Shown: piece after piece, positions 11,771 to 22,575 of the stretch
How the letters are laid out: every line of letters begins with the position of its first letter
Position numbering within the stretch: the first letter of the stretch is position 1
Source of the DNA: Gnetum montanum
Lineage: Eukaryota > Streptophyta > Gnetopsida > Gnetales > Gnetaceae
Length of the DNA: 64,000 nucleotides
Direction of reading: 5' to 3'
NCBI GenBank assembly: GCA_015680685.1
Contig: MNCI01037953.1
Span: forward strand, 340,722-404,721
Made by a program: the position numbers and the translations under genes
The notes under the pieces: generated by a model
The model's database searches: none
What the model saw: the letters and a program-made list of their open reading frames with translations, nothing else
What the model was told of the DNA's origin: nothing

Positions 11771-13030
11771 TATGAGTACCTCGGAGCAAATTAGTTTGTT
11801 TTTGTATCTACATGTACCTCACAGTGATATTAAATAGTGTATTAACCTTGATGGCCTAGATCTTGAGCCTAAGAGTCTTGTAAACCACATAGACTCAATA
11901 GAAAAATCTCTAGAATGTTCTAGAAACCTAGTTGAAGCCCTTGACTTAGAAGTAGGAGACATAATCAAAGACCCTCTAGTTGAGGTTCTTGTCATAACAC
12001 ATAATGGTGAGGAGAAAATCCTTAAACTAAGTTCCTCACTAGAGCCTCAATATGTCGAAAGCATCACCAAAGTCTTATAGAACAACAGTAAGGAATTTGC
12101 CTAGTCGTATGAAGATATGCCAAGCCTAGACCCACATCTTATCCAACATGACATCATATTGGACCCTAGCATTAGACTAGTTAAGCAAAAAATGCACAAG
12201 ATTAGACCCAATTTGGCCTTGGCATTTCGTGATGAAATCTCAATGCTCTACCAAGTAGGTTTCATTAGGGTTTTCGATTACACAAAATGGGTATCCAACA
12301 TAGTGGTAGTCCCTAAAAAAATGGGAGTATCCATATTTGCATTGATTTTTGAGACCTAAATAAAGAAACCATCAAGGATGACTTCCCTTTGCATAGCATT
12401 GATCAACTTATTAATACTATAGCTAGACATGACTTGTTGTACTTTATGGATGGATTCTTAGGATATAACCAGATTAGGATCAACCTAGAACACCAACTTA
12501 GCAAGATTGTTATGACCCCATGAGGTCCTTTTTGTTATATCATGATGCAATTTAGTCTTAAAAATTCCAGAGCAACATACTAGAGGGCCATGACCTATAT
12601 CTTTAGTGATTACATGTAAGGTTTTCTTAATGATTATGTAGATGACATAGCCGTGAACTCTAAGATAGCCAGTGAACATGGTAATGACCTAGATCTTGTG
12701 CTTAAACAATGCCTCAAATATGAGCTTAGGCTCAATCCTAAGAAGTGTATCTTCGGTATCAAGACTGGTAAGATGCTTGGCTTTGTAGTCTCTTAAGAAA
12801 GGATACATGTAGATCCTACTAAGGTTAAGGCCATATCCAAATTACTAGAACCTACTAATCTTAAAGAGCTTTGGGGATTACAAGGTAGATTTTAGTGTAT
12901 TCAGAGATTGATCACTAGGCTTATGGATAAGTTATAGCCCATGCAACACTTGCTTAAGAAAGGAGTTCACTATGAGTGGATAACTCAATGCTAAGAGGCC
13001 TTTGAAACCCTTAAACAAGAGTTGACACAA
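11771..13030 (+). pseudogene. pol: Reverse transcriptase, degenerate, Ogre/Tat-like
   Basis: Reverse transcriptase copies the element RNA into DNA. The frame starts with Met at 11,771, just after a TATGTAG that looks like a splice acceptor. An acidic leader and the conserved SYEDMPSLDP segment (about 12,106) come before the RT fingers (VKQKMHKIRPN; GFIRVFDYTKWVSNIVVVPKK). The palm follows: LLYFMDGFLGYNQIRI, then the catalytic YVDD at 12,635-12,646, which is intact. LRLNPKKCIFG and the thumb come after. In-frame stops sit where the family has Trp or Gln (12,102-12,104; 12,521-12,523; 12,581-12,583; 12,794-12,796), consistent with C-to-T decay. A frameshift lies near 12,340-12,380. The linear match to Ogre/Tat RT is convincing. 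Confidence 0.88.
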
Positions 13031-13930
13031 CTACTGATAGTCTATCCTCCATAAGAGGGTAAACTATTTTACATTTATCTTGTCATATTTGATACATCCA
13101 TTGCCTCTCTATTCTATTAGAAACATGATGATGGAGCAAAAATGCCTATATACTACCTTAGCCATGCATTAGTTGTCCATGAGACCCATTACACTAAAGT
13201 GGAGAAGTATTATCTAGCGCTAGTCTTCTCTTTGAAGAAATGGAGACACTACCTCTTTAGAAGCCAAGTCAACATAATTCCCAAGGAATACATAATTAGA
13301 GTCATAATGACCAACATATACAAAAGTAGTTACATAGCCTAATGGAAATTCATAACCACAAAGTTCAAACTCCATTATGTCTCTCAATCCTCAACAAAAG
13401 GTTAAGCTATAGCCATACAACTCATTGTTTTACCTATTGATGACCAAGTAGCCATAGACCCTGAGTTCCCTAATGAACACATTAACTCAGTTAACCAAGT
13501 GCCCAAGGGTTATGAGGTAGTCATGAACTTCTACGGAGTTTCAACTGCCCATGGGGCTAGTGCTGCTACCATCATAACACTCTCATTTCATGAGATCTGA
13601 CCCTTTACCTATTGTTTTGGGTTCCCATGTGTGAACAACATAGCGGAATATGAGGGTTTGATCAAAGGGATAATGGTAGCTCATGACTTGAATATTAGAC
13701 ACCTAGCCATTAAAGGTGATTCACAACTCATAGTTAACCAGGTAACCAACATCTATACATGCTGAACAAAGCACTTACAACATTACTATGATCTAGGAAA
13801 CTAGTTATTACAATAATTCATAGACATTAATGTTTAACACATACCCAAAAATGAAAATTCCATAGTTGATCCAATTGCAAAATTAACCCTTAGTGTGATG
13901 CTAGATGTGTTTAGCAAGTTGCCAACCTTA
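13031..13930 (+). pseudogene. pol: Tandem RNase H domains (RH plus archaeal-type aRH), Tat-lineage hallmark
   Basis: The first RNase H follows the RT thumb: FDTSIAS (about 13,090) keeps its Asp, followed by MPIYYLSHALVVHETHYTKVEKYY (13,142 on) and KKWRHYLF. A second RNase H begins near 13,510. Its first catalytic Asp has decayed (NFYGVSTAHGAS instead of the usual FDGA). NIAEYEGL keeps the Glu and IKGDSQLIVNQV (about 13,715) keeps the next Asp. Two RNase H domains in this order, the second of the archaeal type, separate the Tat/Ogre clade from other plant gypsy elements. Four or more stops disable the gene. Confidence 0.8.
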
Positions 13931-14139
13931 ACCATGGATCATCACATAGAACACTGAGGATACCTTTGTAGCTATCGTTCATACTACTTCTTCGAAGAAG
14001 TGGTATGATGATATCAAATTTTACCTTATGCATGATGAATTTTCACAAGGCTTGACTACATCTCAAAAGAATGCTATATGCAAGTGAACAAAGTAGTATG
14101 TTATTGTAGGTGATAATACATTATTTTGATGATCCTATG

Positions 14140-15213
14140 ATGGCATACTCCTAAAGTGCCTAGGTAAAATTGAAGCCAGAATAGTCCTAGAGGAAATTCA
14201 CAAGAATGTATTTGAAGGGAATATAGGACCTAGATTCATGGTTGCTAAGATTATATGGTTAGGCTACTATTGGCCCCATATGGAGAATGACTACCTACAA
14301 AAGGTTAAGCAATGTGACACATGCCAATGATATAGCAACCTAATACATGTATGACCAACTGAGTTACATACAACCCAAATAACATGACCATTTCAAAAAT
14401 GGTGGTTGGATATCATTGTACCTATAATGCCTAATTATTCTATAAGACATAGCTTCATCATCACCACAACTGAATACTTTACAAAGTGGGTTGAGGCTAT
14501 TCCCCTAAGAAAGATCACATTTTAACAAGTTTAAAAATTTATCCCAGACAACATTGTAGCTTATTTTGGCATACCCATGACAATAGTTAAGGATAATGGA
14601 CCTCAATTTAGTAGCCAAAAAACCAAGGATTTCTATCACAACCTAGGTATTAAGCATTCTTTCTCATCACCTTACTACCCTCAAGCCAAAGGACAAGCAA
14701 AAGTAAGTAACAAGGTCATCATCAACTTGCTTAAGAAGATGCTCAATAATAGCAAGCATAAGTGGCATGTATAACAACCTATTACATAAAAATTGGCATG
14801 ACCCCTTATAGCCTTATTTATGGTTCTAAAGCTATTTTACCTCTTGAATTGTAGGTACCATCGCTTTGAGTATCCTTGACCAACTTGATCAATGATGAGT
14901 AGAACAAGGAGTTGTGGATGAGAGCCTAGATTTGATGGAGCAGCAGCATATTCAAGTAGTCACTCACATTGAGCAGTATCAAGAGAGGTAGAACTGAAAA
15001 CATCACCATGACTTGATCATGTGCAAGATCAAGGAGGGGAACCTAGTCCTCAAGGCCATCTGTGAGCATGAGGACAAGTTCTCAACTAATTGGGAAGGGC
15101 CCTTCCTTGTCACCAAATCCTACAGGTATAAAGCATTTAGAATAGCTAACATGAATGAAAATGAGCTGGCTAATTTGGTCAATAATTCCTATCTAAAGCC
15201 ATACTACATGTAG
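14140..15213 (+). pseudogene. pol: Integrase, degenerate, Ogre/Tat-like
   Basis: Integrase inserts the DNA copy into the chromosome. The zinc-binding part is seen at about 14,190-14,340 (EIHKNVFEGN...YYWPHM...CDTCQ), with the second His apparently lost. The catalytic core follows: WWLDIIVP (first Asp, about 14,405), VKDNGPQFSS (second Asp, 14,590) and YYPQAKGQAKVSNK at about 14,675-14,715, where the third catalytic Glu is replaced by Lys. A C-terminal segment at 15,013-15,213 (FSTNWEGPFLVTKSY...YLKPYYM) matches the usual DNA-binding tail. Frameshifts and stops lie between the blocks. Confidence 0.82.
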
Positions 15214-15244
15214 CCAAAAATCATCAATAAGCTAGCCTACTTTT

Positions 15245-15335
15245 AATGGTCTACTACAACATTAAACTGGCAACATGGACTTCCAAGGCCTTAAATTGGT
15301 ACCATGGTCCACCATGGCCTTAAGCTAGTGACCTT
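15245..15335 (+). repeat. Degenerate minisatellite, TTAAACTGGC units, copy 3
   Basis: Three units (acattaaactggcaac; ggccttaaattggtacc; ggccttaagctagtgacc) follow the integrase stop directly. They are related to the arrays at 3,988 and 11,448. Confidence 0.7.
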
Positions 15336-15673
15336 GGTAACTTGGATAGCTTGATTCTCATGTGGCATGTATGCATTATAGCATTATAATATGCAGTGAT
15401 GTTTTGTATACTTTGTCAATGCCTCTTAGGTCAATCATCCATGAACCAACAAAGAGGGACCATTGAAACATCATAAAATTTTACATGTTATAACCAATCT
15501 TCATCATGTAGCTTTTACCTCATGAAACCCAAGTCAAAATTTCATTGTAAATGTAAAAATTGTAATCCACAATGGGAAATTTCACATACTTTATACTTTT
15601 TGGGGTGAAAAATGCCTCATAAGTGGTTAAAGCCTCATTCTCCAAGTGAAAAAAGTCACCTAGTGTCTATATT

Positions 15674-15698
15674 TGGGCTTGGGGGTGGGGGTGGTTAA
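15674..15698 (+). promoter_or_regulatory. Candidate polypurine tract of the Ogre/Tat-like element
   Basis: A G-rich stretch (gcttgggggtgggggtgg) lies about 460 bases after the integrase and is the best local candidate for the plus-strand primer site. A 3' LTR would start with the TGG that follows. Confidence 0.4.
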
Positions 15699-17070
15699 AA
15701 ATGCCTTCTAGAATGTCAAAAGGGTAATTTGATGGGTTTTATTGGGGGTATACATTTTTCTATGATAGAAATACATGCACAAGAGTAGATCTCACCTACC
15801 ACTAATGTGGAAGGCTGGGGGTTTTGGAAAACTTTTTTCCTTCAATGTGGAGACCATATGCATAGCCTAGAAACTTTCCTACCTCAATGTGAATGTTTTC
15901 CCTAGCCTCAAAATGTTTTCCCCTAGTGTAGAAAATTTTCCCCCTCTACATGGAAATTTTCCCCTAATGTGGAGGCTGCATTCCTAGTGTGGAAGATTCA
16001 ATCCCATAGTGTGGAAGCTACAAAAGCAAAATTTCATCACTTCATGCACTTTAATGTTGACCAAGAACTTCAACAAGCATGGTGGAGAGCTCAGCATAGA
16101 AGATTCATCTCTACCATGGAAGTTGAGCCCTAGTTACTATTTATAGTAAATGGAATGGTCATGGGATAAGCACTTACTATGTATAGTAACCCCACAAATT
16201 TTGTTACCCATCTCACCTAAATTTGGCAACCAAGTTTTAGCCAATTTTGTAGTAGTTTCATAGCCAAATCATAGAAAATTTGTGGCCTCATTCATGACCC
16301 AAAGATCATATAAAAGCCAACTTCTAATAGCATTTACAAGTTGAACAATTTTAGGTTCTATAATTTTTAGCAAGTTCAACATTTTTTATTCAATAAATTC
16401 AAGCAAGGGCAACATTCTCAAGTAATTTGCATACACAAAATTCCACACTTGGGGCATTTTCAAGCACTCAAGAGCTCTTGCAAGTTCCATACTTGCATTT
16501 TCTTTAATCCCAACGTGGAAGCATTATGGCCTTGAGACTTGGTGGATTTTTGGTGTCAACACTACACTTCTAGGATTTTCAAACCCCAGCGTGAAGTAAT
16601 TTGGCATTTAAATTTTCCACCTTTCTCACCCCCAGTAGCAACTTGACTCATAGATTTGAGGTTACAATAGTGAAGGAAGGTTCGATAGCATTAGGAGTGG
16701 CTTAGCACCTAGATCATGGAGTATATCACATTAGCTTCAATGGGTTTTGAACTCTTGCACAAGTGAACCCTCGTTTTGCTCATCTAGGCACCATTTGTAC
16801 ACATCTCTCTAACTTATTTTTTATTCTTTCTAAATAAAGTTTTAAGTAATGAATTTTGTGTTCAAAAATAAATTTTATTTTCTATGAATTATTTAGATCT
16901 ATTTATATTCCCATGTTTTGCATCTCATAAGTCCCTGGTTGATCTACTGGACTAGCTAGGATGCCTCAAATCCTATTTCTCTTGAGGAGGCCCTAGGGAT
17001 TCAGGGTTGGGGAACTACTTGCACCAAGGATCCTTGGCTTTCTTCTAGTGATTGAGATTTTTAGTTGCAA
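15695..17070 (+). repeat. Candidate 3' LTR of the Ogre/Tat-like element, ends not proven
   Basis: Non-coding, with several recurrences of 'tgtggaa/tgtggag' phrases. It lies between the candidate polypurine tract and the next element. The 5' partner is not inside the window, so the ends and the LTR status are inferred from position only. No genes are seen. Confidence 0.35.
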
Positions 17071-17076
17071 CACTTA

Positions 17077-18158
17077 TGGATAAGGACTTCATAATAGGCA
17101 TGGACAAGAGCAAAGGACTCAAGGACTAAGTAAATTAGCAGTAATGAAGAATGTGAAAATCTATGAGTAAGCATGTGAAAATTTATGAGTAAGGACAAGG
17201 AATGAAGATTTCAAAGTGTAAAGAAATCTCAAGAAAGACATCTCTAAGAAATAATAGATGTCTTGGCTGAAGTGAAGGAAAATAAATAAAGACATGTTTA
17301 GGAAATAGTAGATGTCTTTGCTGAATTGAAGGTTGCTTAGACAAAGACATCTTTGAAAAACAACAAACATCTTTCTAGTACAAAGAACATCTTCATAAAG
17401 ACATCTCCACAAAGATGTCTTTCCTATGAAGAAGACGTCTTTTCAAAATTAAGTTTTGATGCAAAATGATATCTTAGCCTCAAAGAAGGCATATTTAGTG
17501 ACTGTTAGATAGTTGCTGCATGAATTCCAAAGTAATTTTGAAAACATATTGGCTATAAGAAGATGTAATTCCATTGGGAATTATGCAAGCATTGTGTACT
17601 ATCAGGTGTCATATCAAGTAATCATTATAATCATCATTGTTCGTCATTGTACCATATTTTATCTATTATAAATAGTTAAAGTGAGTTTTACCTCAAAGTA
17701 AAAGGATTAGCAAACTTATTTGCATTCATTCCTTGTAATTGTTGTTCTCTTTTGTTGCCCTATGGTGTTGATGTACTTCTTGAAGGAAGGCATCTTGCTT
17801 GAACTTGTTTGGATCTTGAGGGACTGATTATTTGGTGTAGCACCACAACACTCTAGAGTGGAGCTCAAGTTGTAAAGGTTATGAAATCTTAGAAACCATG
17901 TTCTATTTTTTGGGATCTTGCAGGGTTGAGTGGATTTATTGCATCAAATCAATTTAAAGTGGAGCTTGGATCTTGTATAGGGTGTGGTACCCTTCAAATC
18001 ACATTTTATGATAAACAAAGTCCAAAGGTATGCTAGCAAACTACCTTTCAAGTGTGGACTACTCAAGTTTAGAAACCATGTTAATTTTTGTGTGTGCTTT
18101 ATTTCAAAGTTTTTTTTTTAAATTTGGGGAACTTATTCATCCCCCTCCTCTAAGTTCA
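17077..18158 (+). repeat. 5' LTR of the copia element
   Basis: It matches 21,495-22,559 from 'ggataaggacttcataa' through to 'ctaagttca'. It ends in CA, 12 bases before the primer site. It contains the palindrome array described separately. Confidence 0.8.
17235..17440. promoter_or_regulatory. Array of AGACGTCT-derived palindromes in U3 of the copia 5' LTR
   Basis: About ten copies of AGACATCT, AGATGTCT or near variants occur in 200 bases. One intact AGACGTCT stands at 17,433-17,440. AGACATCT and AGATGTCT are the two single-step deamination products of the CpG in AGACGTCT. GACGTC is a C-box, an ACGT-core site bound by plant bZIP factors. The enhancer role is inferred. Confidence 0.55.
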
Positions 18159-18170
18159 ATGATTCTCAAG

Positions 18171-18183
18171 TGGTATCAGAGCC
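18171..18183 (+). promoter_or_regulatory. Primer-binding site, initiator tRNA-Met
   Basis: The sequence tggtatcagagcc is the standard plant retrotransposon primer site complementary to the 3' end of initiator tRNA-Met. It lies just inside the 5' LTR. Confidence 0.9.
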
Positions 18184-18219
18184 TAGTACTCTTCATCATC
18201 ATCAACTTTAAGAGTGCAC

Positions 18220-19960
18220 AATGAAAGGGACATCTTATACAAAGCCATCCATGTTTGATGGATTCAACTTCAGGTATTGGAAAGCTAGGATGTAAGGATT
18301 CTTCAAATTTATGGAGTTATAAGTTTAGGAGTCCATACTTGAAGGCTACACTTCACTTGTCAATAGGTCCACTAGAACCATCAAACCTTGCAACAAATGG
18401 ACACAAGAGGAGAAAGATAAGTTTATGTTTGACTCAAAAGCCAAAAATTGTTTATAGTGTGCTTTAAAAAAGTCTAAGTTTAATAGAGTAGCAGGATGTA
18501 AAATGACCAAAGAAATTTGATAAATATTAGAAGCTACTTATGAAGGAACCTCCATTGTCAAATAATCTAAATTATTAGTTTTGCAAAGTGAATATGATAA
18601 TCTTAAAATGAGAGAAGGTGAGAAAATAAAAGATTATTTTTCTAGAGTAAATGATATTGTTGGAGCCATTAGAGCTACTGGTAAATATTTTCCCAAGAGT
18701 GATGTCATCATTAAAATGATTAGAACACTTTAGCTGAAGTTCAAATCAAAGGTCATGGCCATGGACGAAATTAGGGATTTTTCAACTTTGAAATTTGAAT
18801 AGCTTCAAAGTGCACTCATTGCTTATGAAATGAACCTCATAAGCAAAGGAGCTATCCAAGTAAAATCCATTGCTCTAAAGGCTACCTCTAAGGAGAAGAA
18901 GCTCACTAAGCATGATGAGGGCAATGAAGAGGAGATTGCCTTTCTCTCAAGGAAGCTACAACAATTGATAGCAAGAAGAAGCAACGGGCCAAATTAGCAA
19001 AGATCTAATATGTTAAAAGATAAAGAAATAGGTAAAAAAATTTTAAATTCTAACATTTATTTCTCTTCTATAAAGTGTTAGATTTTTGGTGGAAGAGGCC
19101 ATATGGCCTCTAAATGTCCTAGCAATAGCAAGATTCAATAAGAGAATAGATCCACTAATGAGGAATTGAAAAAGAAAAACCTCTACACAAGTTGGGATGA
19201 TGGTGAATAAAGTGAAGAGGAAGTAGATGAATCTACCAAGGATTCTCAACTCATATGCATGGCTCTAATAAAGGAAGATTCACCCCAAGCTACTAATGAG
19301 TTACAAGGTAAAACTGATGAAAGGTATAGTGAATTATAAAAAGAGATTCTAATCCTTCATTAATGAATTAGAAAGGTAAATAAATTTTTGAATATAAAAT
19401 TTGATGCAATTCACATTAAATTATAAGGAGAAATCTCAAACATAAGAGCTGAGATTCAACAACTAACCTTTTTTAACAAGGATTACGAAGATCCTATCAG
19501 CAGAGAAACACACGAAAGTTAGCCTAGGAATAAAAGTGAAGAAAAAGTCTCACAAGAAGGTACAAGCTCAAGAACCAACACAATTAGGTTTGATAATGTC
19601 TTTTGTAAGGATAATAATTTATTTGTATGCAAAATTGTGGTAGAAAAAAAAATCTTGGTTATTCTCATGATGAACAAAATAATATTAATGCTTGGTCTTG
19701 TCAAAAAGGTTCTAGTAAGAATATTTTGTAGACAATGATAGCTAAGAATAAAAAGAAATGGAGAATTGAAATTTTCCTCAAAGACCCAAATGATCTATAA
19801 GTGATCATGAAGAACATCATCAATTAGAGTCATCATAGAAAAGATCTAATGTAAGTGAACCAAAAGGTAAGGAGGTACTTGATGATAGAGGACCTCATCT
19901 TAAACTTCATTAGTCTTCCTACTCTCAATTATGAGCAATGTAAGTCAAGGTATGTTTCTA
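18220..19960 (+). pseudogene. gag: Copia gag (UBN2-type), degenerate
   Basis: The gag would form the nucleocapsid. It opens with MKGTSYTKPSMFDGFNFRYW (18,221 on), the usual copia start in which the Tyr-Trp pair precedes the UBN2 core. The core is visible as KLLVLQSEYDNLKMREGEKI and DYFSRVNDIVGAIRATGK (18,560-18,690). The zinc knuckle at about 19,075-19,117 has lost its second Cys (C-x2-F...GH...C). An acidic segment (YTSWDDGE...SEEEVDESTKD, about 19,180-19,245) and a Lys-rich tail follow, as in related copia gags. Many stops and at least one frameshift break it. No protease signature follows. Confidence 0.78.
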
Positions 19961-21490
19961 TCTCCTTGCTTGCTAAATTTTATGACTCCTAATTTTTTTG
20001 ACATATAAGGAATGATTTCTCTTAATTAGCACTTATAAGATATTTTTTGTAGTATTCTTTATATTTGTATAATCATGTTTTTCTAAAACTTTATGGTGTG
20101 GAATTTAAACTGAATTTATTGGACACTTACTTTGGCTACATTTACAATGAACTATACATTGTTCAAGATTTTAAATTGGTTTCTTTGATAAACATCATGA
20201 ATCTTTTGAAGACCATTTTTTAGAGGAACTATTAGTACTAATAGGATATTCTAGTCTTCACACTTGATTTTTACATTGGTTTGTAGGGTTTGTACTTTGA
20301 TGAGAAAAGATTAAGTTAAACCAAAAAGAGCTTTAGAATCTGAAATTTTGTAGAGGGAGCCTATACCTAATCAGTGATTATCATTAGAGGTACTATTTTA
20401 GGGGGATTCCTATGATGCTCTAGTATTAAAACTTCATTTCAGCTCTCCCTCATCAAAAAAATGGACAAAAGAGATCTTTTTTGGTAATATTTTACGATTT
20501 TATTTAAAAAATGAGATCCTTACTAGTAAATGCTCTTGAAAAGTTTATAACTTAACTTGAGAGCCATTTTGGTTATATTCACTTTAAGTACCTATGATCC
20601 TTATTGCAAATATGTACTCATCTTTAAGAATCTCAAATACTCTCATTGGTGCTCAAAATGGTGTTCCCATTTTCCTTTGATAAAACTTGAAGTATATCTA
20701 TGTAGATAGATATTTTTTTTGCGCAAATAAATGTTTGGTTGTGGTTGCCCTTTTATACATTTAGAGTATTAAAATGTGTTGCTTTATCTGGTATCATGTT
20801 TTTACCTTCTTGTATTAAGAAAGTCTACCTTATGTTAGTTATATTTGGTATTATTGGATTATTTAGTTCTATTAATGTATGTACACATTATTGCCTTTCT
20901 AATTATATATATGTATGGTTGTATATTCTTAAGGAAAAATCATCTTTTCTAGAAAACCTTAAGTTAAACCTTCTCATATATTTTAATTCGCATAGTTTCA
21001 ATTTGAAGCTACTATTTAATTAATTGCTAAAAAGGCTCCTTGGTTTTGAGATAGGATATTCATTGAAATTCTTAGACCTACTATGAACATTGGGGTGAAT
21101 ACATAGAGGGATGTTCTTGATATAAATGATTTTCCTTTATTAGCCCTATGGAATGTCTAAATGTTGAATAATTTTTTTGTAGATGCTTAAACTAGTTAAC
21201 TTTGACTACGCATTCTTTCATGATGAATGATTCATTGGCAATGACCTTCTATAAGCTCTTATTCTAAAATTATATATCCTTATAACTATGATCATTGGAG
21301 CCACTCTCATCCCTCATTCCATTTTTATTCATGTCCAAAAATGGAAAGAAGTTCTTAGCAAATTATATTGTGATTATACTAACCAATTTTCTTAAGTTTT
21401 GGATATTACCAAAAGGGAAGTTTTTGACCCTTTGGTATGTCAAAACCTTAATGAAAATGGAGGAAAATAGATGCTTGTGTGGTGTTGTGT
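19960..21490. other. AT-rich interior of the copia element without recognisable pol
   Basis: No enzyme domain is visible. A frame at 20,739-21,023 is hydrophobic with membrane-like stretches and resembles env-like spacers of some copia elements only in composition. A purine-rich tract (ttagggggattcc, about 20,398) is a weak polypurine-type candidate but lies 1.1 kb from the 3' LTR. Confidence 0.45.
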
Positions 21491-21494
21491 TTAC

Positions 21495-22559
21495 AGGACA
21501 AGGACTTCATAACAAGCATAGACAAGAGAAAAGGATTTAAGGACTAAGCAAATTAGGATCAAGGGCAAAGATCTCAAGGAAGCATGAAAAAATTTCAACA
21601 ACAAGGACAAAGAAAAAAGATTTCAAAGTGCAAAGGAATTTTAAGAAAGACATCTCCAAGAAATAATAGATGTCTTGGCTGAAGTGAAGGAAAGTTAGTA
21701 AAGACATCTCTAGAAAATAGTAGATGTCTTGGCCAAATTGAAGGTTTCTTAGACAAAAATATCTTTAAAAAATAGTAGACATATTTCTAGTAAGAAAGAC
21801 ATCTTCATGAAGACGTCTCTACAAGGATGTCTTTCCTATGGAAAAGACATCTTTCTAGAATGAAGGTTTGATGTAGAAAGACATATTAGCCTTGAAGAAG
21901 ACATCTCTAGTAACTATTAGATAGTCATTTCATGAATTTTGAAGTGATGTTGGAAACATATTTAATATAATAAGATTCATTCCATTGGCAAATGTACAAG
22001 CATTATGTACTATCAAGTGTCATTATCAAGCAATCATTGTAATCATCATTGTTCCTTATTGTACTATATTTTATCAATTGTAATTGGTCAAAGTGAGTTG
22101 TACCTAAAATTATGAGGATCAGCAAACCTAGTTGCATTTATTCCTTGTAATTGTCATTCTCTTTTGTTGCCCTACAAGTTCTTGCAAGAAGGCATATTTC
22201 TTGAGCTTTTTGGGACCCTATTGGATTAAGTGTTGGTGTAGTACCACACCACTGTGAAGTGGAGTTGAGGTTCTAATGATTATGGGATCCTAGAAACCAC
22301 ATTCTAATCTTATTGTAACTTTGTGAGGTTGAGTGGATTTTTTGTGTCAAATTACTCTAGAGTAGAGCTTAGAGCTTGTACAGGTTGTGGTACCCTTCAA
22401 ACAACATTTTGAGAGCAACAAAGTCAAGAGGTGTGCTAGAAAACTATCCTATAAGTGTGGACTACCCTAGTTGGGGAACCATGTTGATTTTGATGTGTGC
22501 TTTATTTCAAAGTTTGTTTAAATTTGGAAAATTTATTCATTCCCCTTCTTCTAAGTTCA
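21495..22559 (+). repeat. 3' LTR of the copia element
   Basis: It is a direct-repeat partner of 17,077-18,158 ending 'ctaagttca'. The palindrome array is repeated here (21,655-21,920), with the intact AGACGTCT at 21,811-21,818, a different unit from the one intact in the 5' LTR. Confidence 0.8.
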
Positions 22560-22575
22560 ATGACCCTTAGAGAGA

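Larger units (their letters stand above)
17077..22559 (+). mobile_element. Ty1/copia-type LTR element with gag only (non-autonomous or deleted)
   Basis: Two diverged direct repeats of about 1.07 kb flank an interior that has an initiator-Met primer site and a gag but no protease, integrase or RT. The interior after the gag (about 19,960-21,490) is AT-rich and lacks enzyme motifs. The LTRs align over their whole length with many substitutions and small gaps, so the insertion is old. No clean target duplication could be read, so the exact left end (17,077) is approximate. Confidence 0.8.

Noticed and set aside
20739-21023. Env-like membrane protein of the copia element
   Set aside because: The frame is hydrophobic, but it is also simply T-rich sequence. 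No signal peptide, cleavage site or conserved motif is visible.
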